NCBI GenBank assembly: GCA_905183005.1
Contig: CAJJDO010000006.1
Span: forward strand, 134,017-198,016
Direction: 5' to 3'
DNA from: Paramecium pentaurelia
Taxonomy: Eukaryota > Ciliophora > Oligohymenophorea > Peniculida > Parameciidae
DNA: 64,000 bases
In this document: positions 22,243 to 32,871 of the stretch, piece after piece
How the letters are laid out: the number at the start of each line of letters is the position of its first letter
How positions within the stretch are numbered: the stretch's first letter is position 1
The notes under the pieces: model-generated
Told to the model about the DNA's origin: nothing
What the model saw: the letters and a program-made list of their open reading frames with translations, nothing else
Database searches by the model: none
Translations under genes and position numbers: made by a program

Positions 22243-23901
22243 TCATAATAATTATAATTCTTCCATTAAATTATTAATATTACCATTTCTTAGATTCTTA
22301 GCCATTAATTCAATGTATTAGTTCATAAATATATCCTATATATATATTGATATAATTTACTTAAGTTTTAACATCAGGAATAATACTTCTGATATATTTG
22401 AGACAACTTTAAATCTTTGGAGGTAATTAAAATTTTGCAAATTCTAATCCTTAAGCTGCACACATCAATTCAATAGCAATTATATATTCTGCATTTTAAA
22501 TTATTTATAATCCTTTTCTAGCACTATATGCTCCCATAGAAACATGATCTTCTATATTTGCAGATGTTGGAACTGTGTCAATACAACTTGGATGACTTAG
22601 TACTTTATTCTCAGAAACCAAAGCAGCACTAGTATATTGTGGAATCATATATCCATTCAATAATCCTCCTTTTGATGTTAAAAACATAGGCAATCCACAA
22701 TCCCCTATTTCTGAGTTTACTAATCTTTCTTGTCTTCTCTAATATTATAATCAATATAATATTATTACTTCACTAAATATACAAAGTCTTTGTAATGCTA
22801 TACATAAATTATCTGCCAACATTCCCATATATTCTCCATGAAAATTACCACCTGATTTTGCAGATTGTTGTTCATTATCAATAATTGGATTGTCACTTGT
22901 TGAATTAATCTCTCTCTCTAAAATCCTTAAATTTTCTTATATTGATTATCTAACAATTTAATGTATAGTAAATGCAGTCTATATACTTTTAGGATTAGTT
23001 TTAATTTAATCTGTCCATTATTCTCCAATTAAACTAAATACTATATTTTTTGATTTATTATCACTCTTTGTATAGTTTTTTAAGAAATGATAATTAGCTA
23101 ATAAATTAATTATAAATTATTACTCTATAAAGCATAACTTGTTAATCCTAAAGCTAGATCTGCAGCATTCATAACATATTATGATCTCATTAAAGTTTCT
23201 AAATTTATTGCAGCCATCATTTAAGTTCCATTATTCATAGCCAATCCTTCTTTCTCCATAAATTCTAGAGGTTCAAAATCATGTATTTTTAAAGCCTACT
23301 CTGCAGCTATATATTATCCATCATTCCATATCTCACCAATCCCCATTAGACCTAATGCTAGATGTGATAAAGGTGCCAAATCTCCTGATGCTCCTACTGA
23401 ACCTTAACATGGAACTTTAGGAATTAATTTCTTATTTATTGCTTATTGTAGAGATTCTATAAGAGACATTCTTACACCAGAAAATCCTCTGATAAGACAA
23501 TTTAATCTCAAAATCATCATTACCAAAACAATGTTTGGTTTTAATGGTTCACCTACACATGAAGCATGAGATATAATTAAGTTCTTTTATAATTCTACCA
23601 TTTCTTAATGGGGAATGTAAATCTGATTATATAATTTTATAATTACTTCTTTGAATTTACCAAACCCTGTACTAATACCATAGATTGGTATTTTCTTTTA
23701 AACAATCATATCTACTGTATTTCTGGATTGAAGTATATGCTATTATATTGCTTAAATAGATACATACGTTTTTAATATGATCTTAAATTTCAATTACAAT
23801 ATCTAAATTTCCTTATAAAACATCCTTTAAATCATCAATAGATAAATTTGCTCCATCCTAATAATAGAAATATTGAATACAAGCGTTAACACTTTTTTCA
23901 T
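22243..23901 (-). CDS. HAL: Histidine ammonia-lyase (histidase)
   Basis: Removes ammonia from L-histidine to give urocanate, the first step of histidine breakdown. The MIO cofactor triad Ala-Ser-Gly is intact in GSVGASGDLAPLSHLALGLM (codons at 23391-23383). Other family blocks: TLDGANLSIDDLKDV near the start, PIYGISTGFGKFKEV with the catalytic Tyr, LIISHASCVGEPLKPN, EPLEFMEKEGLAMNNGTQ-type block, and the C-terminal SHPSCIDTVPTSANIEDHVS, MGAYSARKGL, IELMCAAQGLEF. A 23-nt intron follows codon 7, and a 25-nt intron lies near the 3' end after SIIPDVKTQ; others in between restore the frame. Length fits the usual ~510 residues. The start ATG at 23901 is only 25 bases from the diverging start of the next gene. 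The third HAL intron group was not fully mapped. Confidence 0.92.
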
Positions 23902-23926
23902 TTAAGATTTATTTATAATAAATTAA
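23902..23926. promoter_or_regulatory. 25-base divergent spacer between two start codons
   Basis: The ATG of HAL (minus, 23901) and the ATG of the next gene (plus, 23927) are separated by 25 A/T-rich bases. Any shared promoter and both 5' UTRs would have to fit here or overlap coding sequence. Both starts are the first usable Met in their frames. Confidence 0.4.
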
Positions 23927-24607
23927 ATGATAAATGTTTCATCTACTTTTAGAAGTCCAAAAAAGAATAAATAAGACTTAAATGAATTGTTAACAATCAT
24001 TGATGTGTTTAAAAAAAACTAGAAAATTTATTTATCTTAAAATCCTAAACTTATTTCAAATATTCAATATGATGAACCTTCATAACTTGTCTCAATTAAT
24101 GAAACCTTACCATATAAAAGTAAAAACAAGAAGAGTCGTTCTACAGAATAGATCAATTTAAAATTGATATTAGAAACATGGTAAGCTAAATAAATATATA
24201 TCAAAGATAATATTGTTTCATAAAATATTTCAAGAAATATTATTAATGATCCTGATAACTTGTAATCTTTTAAATATTATTATGGCAAAAAATAATAATT
24301 AGCTATTACTAAATCATAATAAAATTAATAATTTCATTCTTAAAGAACCAATAGCATTTCTAAAAATAATCAAACATAAATTAAATTACCTCCATTAAAA
24401 TCTATAAATAAATTACTAGCAACTGAATCTGATAATAAACCAAAAAGTACTTTAGGTTCCATAACTAAGAAAATGTTTTCTTCAGACAAAGCCTTATCCC
24501 AAGATGTTTATATGCCTACTGCAACAAGTATATTATTTATATTTATTTATTTAGAGGTTCCTCCAATAATTCTGCCTAAAATAGTTTTGAATAAAACTTA
24601 AGAATGA
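23927..24607 (+). CDS. Unrecognised Ser/Lys/Gln-rich protein, 217 residues
   Basis: Reads MINVSSTFRSPKKNKQDLNE onward as one long exon, with a 27-nt intron near the end (about 24528-24554) before EVPPIILPKIVLNKTQE. After removal it is 654 nt. Polar throughout, with Lys/Ser/Asn-rich stretches, a short helical segment (ELLTIIDVFKKNQKIYLS) and SP/TP sites typical of kinase targets. No membrane span, no known domain. The dense Gln use from TAA/TAG and the clean intron support a real gene. It diverges from HAL. Confidence 0.6.
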
Positions 24608-24648
24608 TTATAGAAAAAAGAATTTAAAAAACATAATTATTATATTTT

Positions 24649-25372
24649 ATGAGTTTTCTATTGCCAATTGTTTCTGTAATTGGATTTCTTGCTTCAATAG
24701 TTGCATTTAGTATAAGCGTAGAGTACAATGATTAACATATCATTTGAGTTTAAAAATTCAATTGGGATCAATGTCTTTAGACATTAGTAGAATAGCATTT
24801 TTCAGAACTAGAGAAATCTACGCATCCTAAATCCCATATTTGGAAGTAAATATCTGAGCTAAAATTCTTAGGCAGTTTCCTTTTGTATATTTCTATTTAT
24901 AGCCATTATAAGAACTGTTGAATATTTTAAGATGTAATTTGAAACAAAGAATAAATTAGTGATTTTAAGATGGTTTTGAGTATGAATGATGGTGAACCTG
25001 AAATTTATTATTTAACTAGAGCTAAATTATAATAATCATTAGAATGGAGTAATATTGCAGTGACTTAAGCATTTATAATCTTAACCTTAGTATGAATTAT
25101 AATGAATTAGGCATTAGCTTTATCAATTGGAATAGTATTTTGTTCAAATGGTCACTTTTATGCATAAGAATTGATTAAGAAATTCATTAATATAGAAAAG
25201 TTATCAGATTCAGATAAGTAAATTATATATGTTTTTTAATTGTAGAAATACTTTATCAGAACTTGATACCTAATCTATTAAATTCATTGTCATTATTGTA
25301 CTTAATGCATTAGCCTTAGCTTGTGTATTTTTCCAATTTTTAATAATAATAATTAAAAAGTTGAGATTATGA
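24649..25372 (+). CDS. Small membrane protein with four predicted helices
   Basis: 198 residues after removal of five introns (26, 26, 26, 21 and 28 nt; 597 nt coding). Hydrophobic segments: MSFLLPIVSVIGFLASIVAF at the N-terminus, AVSFCIFLFIAIIRTV, VTQAFIILTLALALSIGIVF, and FIVIIVLNALALACVFFQFL near the C-terminus. Between helices 2 and 3 is a charged loop (MNDGEPEIYYLTRAKLQQSL). It does not match a family I can name. The first helix could act as a signal anchor. Its ATG is 41 bases after the previous stop. Every frame change coincides with a typical GT...AG intron, which supports the model. Confidence 0.6.
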
Positions 25373-25574
25373 ATTGATCTTCATTAATTAATCAAATTAT
25401 TATTTTTTAAATAGTAATGAAATGAAATAAGAATATTAGAATTTTTAATTTAATTTGTTTATTCATATTTTAACATCAAATATTTTCTATATTTTATATG
25501 AAAATATTAGTTTCTATGATAAATAATATAATTTGAAGTAGTAAATAATAAATATTATAACTAAAATTGAAATA

Positions 25575-26207
25575 ATGTCAACAAGTGGTGAGTATCCGCC
25601 TGTTAGATAATGTTTCAATTAATACTGCCCCAGTTTTTGTGATTTAAAAGTAGCTAAATTTTCAGATTCAACAATCCTATTATGCAGTAGTTGTTATGAA
25701 CTTTACAAAAGAAGAAATTGTTGTTATTTTTGTGCTCAAGTGTATAAGGATGATGAATAAAATTTCCTTGATGGCAAAAAATGGGTTTAATGTGATAATT
25801 AACGATGTGGGAAATGGGTATAATAATTATTAAGATTTATATAGACACACATTGATTGTGAAGTATCAGACATTGAATCGTAATTGTAACATAAAAGTTT
25901 CAAATATAAATGTCCTTGGTGTAGGATAGAGAAAGATAAAAAGAAAAAGTAATCACAGCTTACAAAATCATTAATAAATTAAGATTAAGGAGATTAATCT
26001 GATTAAGATCCAGAATATATACATTCTTTAATAAAAAAAACATCATTAGAAGAATCCAGTATATAATAAATTTATGAGCCTTGGTTGAAAAAAAATACAT
26101 TCTTAGAAGAATTGCTAAAAAAAAATGGTTTTTAATTGTATAATAATTAGGAGAGTTTACTTAGTGCATAAATTAAGAGGAACTATAAAGCGATTTAATT
26201 AAAATGA
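25575..26207 (+). CDS. PHD-finger-like zinc protein
   Basis: 201-residue protein. Its N-terminal two thirds are Cys-rich with PHD/extended-PHD spacing: CSSCYELYKRRNCCYFCAQV, KKWVQCDNQRCGKW, then THIDCEVSD and finally KCPWCRIEK. The order Cys4-His-Cys3 with a Trp before the penultimate pair fits a PHD finger, a fold that usually reads histone H3 tails in the nucleus. One 27-nt intron lies exactly between GKW and THIDCE; it is in frame, but only its removal gives the KWxHxDC block. The C-terminal part is polar and helical (EELLKKNGFQLYNNQESLLS) with no second domain. The short length makes it a likely subunit of a chromatin complex; that is inference. Confidence 0.7.
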
Positions 26208-26478
26208 GGAATTTACTAAAAAAATGATTTAAATTTATATTATATTATATATTTTTGGGCAATTTAGTATTCTCTATTCTTTTTTGATATAATAAAATAT
26301 ATTATTCAAATATATATATATATAAATATATAATAATTTTAATATTTTAGAATATATTTATGTATATCAATTTAAATTGTTAAAATAATAAACTAAACAT
26401 AATATTTTATAAAGAAAAATAATAGTGTTCTAAGTTCACATATACATAAAAAACTTCATAATTTTAATAAATCATTCT

Positions 26479-28563
26479 TCACCATTTTTTAAAGAAACCT
26501 GCCATCTTACTCTTAATTCCATTATCTTCTTGAGGAAATTATTACCCTGTTAGTTATTTCTTAATTACAAATCCACCATTTTTGTTTTTTTAACCATCAT
26601 CTTATGAATTACCTTATTTTCCTTCGACCTCATTTATTTATTTAGTCAAATATGATTTAAGTTCAGCCAAACTTATTATTAATTCTTAATGATTTTAACT
26701 AATTTAATTAGAACATCAAAATACCTTTCATTACTTTTTTTAATCACATTAAAGGCTTCTTCTATAGTTGTGCAAATGTCTTACACTGCCTTTATTGATA
26801 ATTTTATTTGCTTTTATTTATCTTCATTCTCCTATACTGATTCTTTCTATTAAACATTCTCTTCTACACTAAATTATGACTTTTATGCCTTTGTATTTGT
26901 TTACATAATTTTGTCATCAAAAAATACTGTTTATTGCTCTTATTATTTTATTGGTTATTTTTCAACTATTTATGATTAAGGTGATTATGATTGTTCTTCT
27001 TCATTTTGAGTTACTACTTATTATTAAACAGATTGTTGTTTTATTTAAGATTATTAAGGTTATTCATTACTTTTAATTTTATCTTATTAAACTTTAGAAT
27101 CTGTATCTACTTTATCAGGAACAAAAAATGCAGGACTAATTAATTTTTCTATCTTTTCTGCTCCCTCAACATTATCATCTAAATTATTTGAAGACTTTTA
27201 AGAAATCAATATATTTCTTATTTATGTTGCTGTATCTAATAAACTAGAAAGATTTGATATTTTTGGGAATTTTAAGAATCTTTGATAACATTAACTTGAT
27301 TCTTCATTTTCCATTACTAAAAATTTTTAATTTATAAGAAATTACATTGATTTTTTAAGTAAATTATCATAGCCATAGCTATACAATCTACAAAGAATAA
27401 TGTATCACATTATTATATAAAGAAATCCTAAAATATTGCATCCCAAGCATGAAATGATTCTATTAATGATAATTCTCTTGTAAACATACATCTATAAAAT
27501 GAATAATAAACTATACCTTATCCATTTTAATAGAAAGATTTAAAATTCAACTTAAAGAAGTTTTAAATGTCTAAATAATTGTAAATCAACTTATTTTAAT
27601 AGAATATCTTATAATTTAGCAACTCTTGTTAAAATTGCACTTGGTTTCTTACTTTACAGTTTAATTTTTTGTTATTCTGTGTAATTAGGTCTAAACATCT
27701 CCATATGTTGTGCATCATTCATTAAAGCAGTAAATAATGCATAAATATCAGGTTCAGCATATTCCCAAGAATTAAATAACAAAAGAATATTTATTTCTTC
27801 TTCAGTTGCCTAATAATTTTTAATATTAGTTTACTTCTTCATATTTTTCTACTTCTTCTTTGTATAATGCTTCTATAGTATATATATATATTAATGAAGC
27901 AGCTATTTCATTCATTCCTTGTCTATATGATATTTCACTATTTTCTTTACACCAAAGAAATAATACTGTTGTAAGTATTTATTATATCCTTTTTGAAGAG
28001 AAGAATTCAAATTCTTGATAAGTTCTTTCAACATCTTTTCTGATTTCATTTCTTAATTCTACATTATCAATTGCATTAGACTATTATTATTTTTATTTGC
28101 CACCACCTAAGGGACCTCCAAGTGGACCTCCTAATGGTCCTTTTTTAGTTGAATCTTCAGGTTTATTTTGGGATTAAGGATTCGAATTTTTCAAATGTTT
28201 ATTTTCTAATTCTTTATAATTTTCTCTAAGTTTCGTTAACTTTTCTATTTTTTATGAAAATGAATCCTCTTTTGAATATATTCTAATTTTAAATAATTGA
28301 TTACCTTAAAAATAGTCTCCAGATATTGAATCTTTGACCTGTATTTTCTAATTGACAATCCTTAATTAATTAATCAACATCAGCAAAATCATTGTTTATC
28401 ATATATTTACTAAAATTTCCAGCATTAAAATTGTGACCTCTTTAATAATAAGTAAATGATTATACATCAAGTTTTTTAAATCTTTAATACTCTCCATCAA
28501 TTAATTGATTTAATATCTAAATTTATTTCAATACAACACTAACATAATAAAAAATAATGCCAT
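26479..28563 (-). CDS. TBC-domain Rab GTPase-activating protein (TBC1D5-like)
   Basis: Speeds GTP hydrolysis by Rab proteins. The TBC fold is clear: QRFNIWRLFL (RxxxW block) near residue 75, the arginine finger in IRKDVERTYQEFEFF, the glutamine finger in ISYRQGMNEIAASLIY, SWEYAEPDIYALFTALM, and LLKWIRCMFTRELSLIESFH-AWDAIF. Both fingers are intact, so GAP activity is expected. An insertion between the first two blocks carries three GPLGG repeats. The region after the TBC domain (~200 residues) is Gln/Glu/Ser-rich and probably disordered, ending MAGFFKKW. The layout (RSxxW block, insertion, then finger) is that of TBC1D5, a retromer-associated Rab7 GAP. Starting at ATG 28563, a 23-nt intron follows codon 8; several others of 22-28 nt follow. 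Confidence 0.88.
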
Positions 28564-28623
28564 AGAATAACATAATGATGTGATGAGAGCCAGTATATTG
28601 AAAAAATAAATATTTAAAAATTT

Positions 28624-29040
28624 ATGAAATCCCAATATGAAAAACTATTTCCAAATTTTAAGCCTCCTTCTAAATTGGATTCAGATATTATCTAAAAAGC
28701 AAAATTATATATAGAATAAAGATAAAAAAGAATGTGTTTCACTCCAAGAAAAATCTGTAATCAATAGAAGTGTACATTATTAAGTCCAAAATAAATTATA
28801 AACATACCTTCTATAATCACAGTCTCATTATCAAATCAGTTATAATATTAAAAACCTTAAAAAAGCTATGAAAAAACTAAAGTATCTATTGCTCATTCAA
28901 GAAAGAGTGTACCAAAACTTAATATAGAAACTATGAATTTTAGAAAAGCTAAAATGGTTTTTCAATAGAGATTGGAATTAAGAAGTTAAAATAATTCAAA
29001 AAATGATGTTTCTTTCTTTTCTCCTTGGTCTAATAGATGA
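28624..29040 (+). CDS. Unrecognised basic 138-residue protein
   Basis: Single exon, ATG 28624 to TGA 29038-29040. Basic and polar, starting MKSQYEKLFPNFKPPSKLDS and ending DVSFFSPWSNR, with a central KKSYEKTK-type Lys/Ser stretch and no hydrophobic segment. It diverges from the TBC gene with 60 bases between start codons and converges with the PB1-ZZ gene, 43 bases between stops. I find no known domain. Probably a Paramecium- or ciliate-specific small protein. Confidence 0.55.
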
Positions 29041-29083
29041 TTGTATGATAAATTAAATAATATTAATAACAAATATAAAATAA

Positions 29084-29962
29084 TCATTGAATAATTTTTT
29101 CTTTTAATTGATGCACATGAACTTACTCTTAATTTTGATCATAACATAATTTACAAATATGAAAATCTTCACAAAATTAACATACATATATTTTTGTTAT
29201 TTCATCTTAATTCTGTATTTTATCAGAACAATAATCACAAAAGATATTTTTGCTATCAATTATTATATCATCATCCTCATCCTTATTATCTATAATATCC
29301 TCATCATCATATGGCATTTAAATATCACCATATTACTTTTTAATACTTTATTTCATATCCATATTAAAAAATGATTAAGGATCTTATGATGGAATATTAT
29401 TAAAATCTTATTCAATTTTCATTTTTGTTAACTCTTCATTTTATTAAAATAATAATTTTGTTTAATCCAGATTTTAATTACTAATATTCTTAGATGAATC
29501 ATATATTTCTTGAATTGATTATAAATTTATTTGCTAAGAATGTCTCTCTCTTTAAATCTCTTAACTCCTTGTTTATTCAGTTAGTTATTAACCAAATGTA
29601 AATTATGTCTCTCCAAAATACTATCTAGTACAAGAATACTTTTAAGAAGGACTAGGCATTTTAGAATGAATCTGAGATTATGATTACAATTATGTAATTT
29701 AAACATTTTGATTTGACTATGGAATCTCTTGAACATATAATCTAAATGATTGATTATTATTAGCTTGATTTTGAACCCATAATTGATGAAAGTAAACTAA
29801 ATCTTGTTTTTTAGATATTGTAATTAAATCATCTTCTTAATCCTTCCATTTTAATAAAAAAAGTCTAGGTGTCAATGTTTTGATGTATTCATTTAATTCT
29901 CTTAAATCTATATTTCCTCTATACAGATAGGTGTATTCTCCCAAGAATATTTTTACTTTCAT
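29084..29962 (-). CDS. PB1 domain plus ZZ zinc-finger protein (p62/NBR1-like layout)
   Basis: 292-residue intronless gene. Residues 1-~85 look like a PB1 domain: MKVKIFLGEYTYLYRGNI opening with a basic strand, DLRELNEYIKTL helix, LFLLKWKDQEDDLITISKK acidic OPCA-like loop, and SFRLYVQEI last strand. The last ~55 residues form a ZZ-type zinc finger: IFCDYCSDKI, VCQFCEDFHICKLCYDQ, then VHVHQLK. Between them is a Gln/Ser/Asp-rich linker with an acidic run (DDEDIIDNKDEDDDIIID). PB1 at the N-terminus with a ZZ finger is the layout of selective-autophagy receptors p62 and NBR1, but there the ZZ follows PB1 closely and further domains come after. An in-frame upstream ATG at 30046 would add 28 residues; the PB1 strand favours 29962. 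Confidence 0.7.
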
Positions 29963-30281
29963 AAATACTATTAGTAATATATTTGTTTGTTTTATCTTAT
30001 TATGAAAATAATAATTGATTTTTTCAATATCTAATAATATTGGCAATTCCTATTTAAATATTATATTTAAAATGCTTTATATGATTATAATGATATAAAA
30101 TCACTTTAACTTAAAATATATAAAGAATAGTATGAAATAAGAAAATTAATATGGATTCCAATAGATTAGACAAAGTTAAACAATAAGTGAGTTAATTTAT
30201 AAGATAATATTTTAATAATTATCAAAATGTCATTTTGGAGGATGCTATTATGCCTATTTTTACATTTCATGTGTTGCTGAA

Positions 30282-30449
30282 TCAAATTAAGTTCTCTAAA
30301 AATAATTTATTAAAAAGAAATACTTCTTAAGTTTTCTTCACTAAAGCTCCTTTCTTTTTAGGCCCATCCTTATATTTTTCTGCCATTAATCTAGCCTATT
30401 TTTCCATTTCATCTTCATTGTTCTATTTTATTATTCAACTTTATACCAT
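30282..30449 (-). CDS. Possible 47-residue basic protein
   Basis: A short gene model: ATG at 30449 followed at once by a 24-nt GT...AG intron, then NNEDEMEKQARLMAEKYKDG, PKKKGALVKKTQ and a hydrophobic end before TGA at 30284-30282. The length (144 nt) is divisible by three, and the Lys/Glu-rich helix looks coding rather than random. The end resembles small translation- or RNA-associated basic proteins, but I cannot assign one. An internal ATG 12 bases after the intron could also be the start. Weakly supported. Confidence 0.4.
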
Positions 30450-30569
30450 TATTCTTCTCTAAAAAATTAATAAAAAATATAAATAATATAAATATCAATC
30501 CCTAAAAACTATCTTTTATAAATAATCAATTTAATTTTCAATTGTTAAAATAATAATAAATAAATATAA

Positions 30570-32668
30570 TCAATTTTAATAATTAAATGCTCTCTTTGGA
30601 ATATCATAATTATAATCCATAATTATTTGCTAATTATCATTACAAATAAGAGGATTTAATTTTTGAGTTGAAAATATTCTTGGTGATACTGGTGACAATT
30701 TATTTACTTATTAAATATTTTATTGATTTTATTAGATTCTTGATTATTATTATTATTCATCAATAATTTATTATTAATTGTTATTAACCATTTCATTTTT
30801 TTAATTTATATTATTTACATTTTATTATTAAATCTAATGAATATTTTAATGTTGTTAAACTCCTGAAACTTTCTAAATTTGATTTTATTATAATTTTATA
30901 ATATCAATATTTTTTGATATTTTATTATCTGTTTAATACCAAGGTGCTTAATTATAGAATGAATGAAGATCCTCTTTCATTTTATTATCTCTTTCAATTT
31001 TAACAAAGTTTGTATATAAACCTTTTGTATTTGCACCCATTGCATATTATAGTTATTTAGATATATCTATTTCCCTCATTTTCTCAACATTCTCCACTAA
31101 TGCTTATTATTAGATTAATTCTATTTAACTTTTATTTTCTCTTGGTGTATTATTTCGACTATTTATTTTTTAATTATTAATAGATAATTCAGGATTCTAA
31201 ATTCTTAATATTTAAGATTTTAATGATCTGGAATCAATCAAATTATTCTAACATAAAGAATGTTGTAATTCATCCCATTCTTTTTTTGTTCCATATACAA
31301 TCTAAATATTTATATAATTCTTACATTATCTTGATAAATTGCATCATTTTAATTGTTATTATTAATTGTTATTTTACTTTACTTTTTCAAAGTCTCATTA
31401 ACATATGGACTACTACTATTATATGTCGATAATAAAGGAGTTGATCTATAATTTTGAGAATTATTTCTTATTTTCTCTGGAATTCGAGAAATAGATAATT
31501 ATTATGAATTTTATCCATTAACTTCTGCTCCTAATATTCTGGAATATTAATGTTATGGTTAAGTTTTTTCATCCTCTTGTTTTGGTATTTTGAAATAAGG
31601 ACATTAAACTGTTGCTATGAGTCGATAACCTTCAAAATTCAAAGTTTCAGATACTGATGCATTTTTAGATAAAATATTAGCTCTTCTAATTAAAGATTTA
31701 AAATGAAATGGTTTAAATGGTATTTATGCTTTATTCATCAATTATTCTATAAAACGATATTCAATCTCACCATTTCCTTATGAATCAAAAATATTAAACA
31801 TTGTAACATGATTATATGAACAATCGGTATTTAATACTAATCTAATTTATTCAGATTTTTCAATTAATATTATCTCATTTTAGAATAGATTTATAAATAA
31901 CTTTAAAATACTATTATCTACATGTTATCTTTAATTAGTTTCATAAATTAATTTCCTTTTTTATGCCTTTTAACTTGCTTAAGGTATTGATTTTGAAAGT
32001 AACATCTTTTGAAATGTTGCATAATTAAATCCATCTCCAGAATTCACTTTTTCAATACTTTCTTTTTATTGTAATGGTACTTTAGATGTACCTTAAATTT
32101 AATTTAATGGAATTTAGGAAATTGGAATTACATCCTAAGGCAATGGATATTCATTATTAAATGTGTCTAAAACATTATCCTTTTAAAAACCAAATTAATT
32201 TATGTGAAATATTCTCTCTATTGCCCTAAGACTATCTACACTAGGAGATACTTAATTATTATCCTTCATAAATTCTATGATATTTTCAAATTTTATTATC
32301 CCATCCTTTGCACTATTTATTATATTTATTACTAATGGAGCTTATATTTTGAGATCCTATTTATGTTTTCATAAATACAGTAAAATTAAAAAATTATTAT
32401 TTTTCTTGCATAGGTTCTGACTTTATTGGTTATAGGTATAATTTTAAATATTAAAATAAGGCTTCAGGGTAAAAGTGAGAATTCTCTGATAATTCAAGTC
32501 CTTTCTTTAATATTATGTATTACTAATATTTTCTATATCCATTTCCAACTATCCAATTATAGAGAATAATTGCAACACTTTAATGATGTTTTTATCAAGA
32601 TTTGTGATTTGGCTTTCAGCTAATTATATTTATGATTAGTGATGCTTAGCATAAGGAATTTAAATCAT
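30570..32668 (-). CDS. Unrecognised protein with Gln/Asn-rich C-terminus
   Basis: Several hundred residues. Readable blocks: NSAKDGIIKFENIIEFMKDN followed by SVDSLRAIERIFHINQFGFQ, which has a faint EF-hand-like rhythm (helix, acidic loop, helix) but no complete calcium loop; then FNIFDSQGNGEIEYRFIEQL, which looks more like a real EF-hand (D-x-x-G-N-G-E-I-E-Y-x-F-I-E). The last ~150 residues are Gln/Asn-rich and end YDIPKRAFNYQN. A 22-nt intron precedes DLKIQAPLVINIINS. I could not join the first exon (ATG about 32668) to the rest with a normal-sized intron, so the start is approximate. Calcium binding is possible, not shown. Confidence 0.5.
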
Positions 32669-32871
32669 GAATAAATTTATTTGTTATTATTAAATTTAAA
32701 GATAAAATTTATTTATTTTCTTTTATTTAAAGAACTAGAACTTTAAGTTAAAAAAATAATATGATTTTTGTAATTGTCAATTATAATGAAGTATATAATT
32801 TTTATTAATAGAAGATAATGAAAGAAAGAGATTGCACTTTAATATAATTAAAAATATAAATTTAAAAATTT

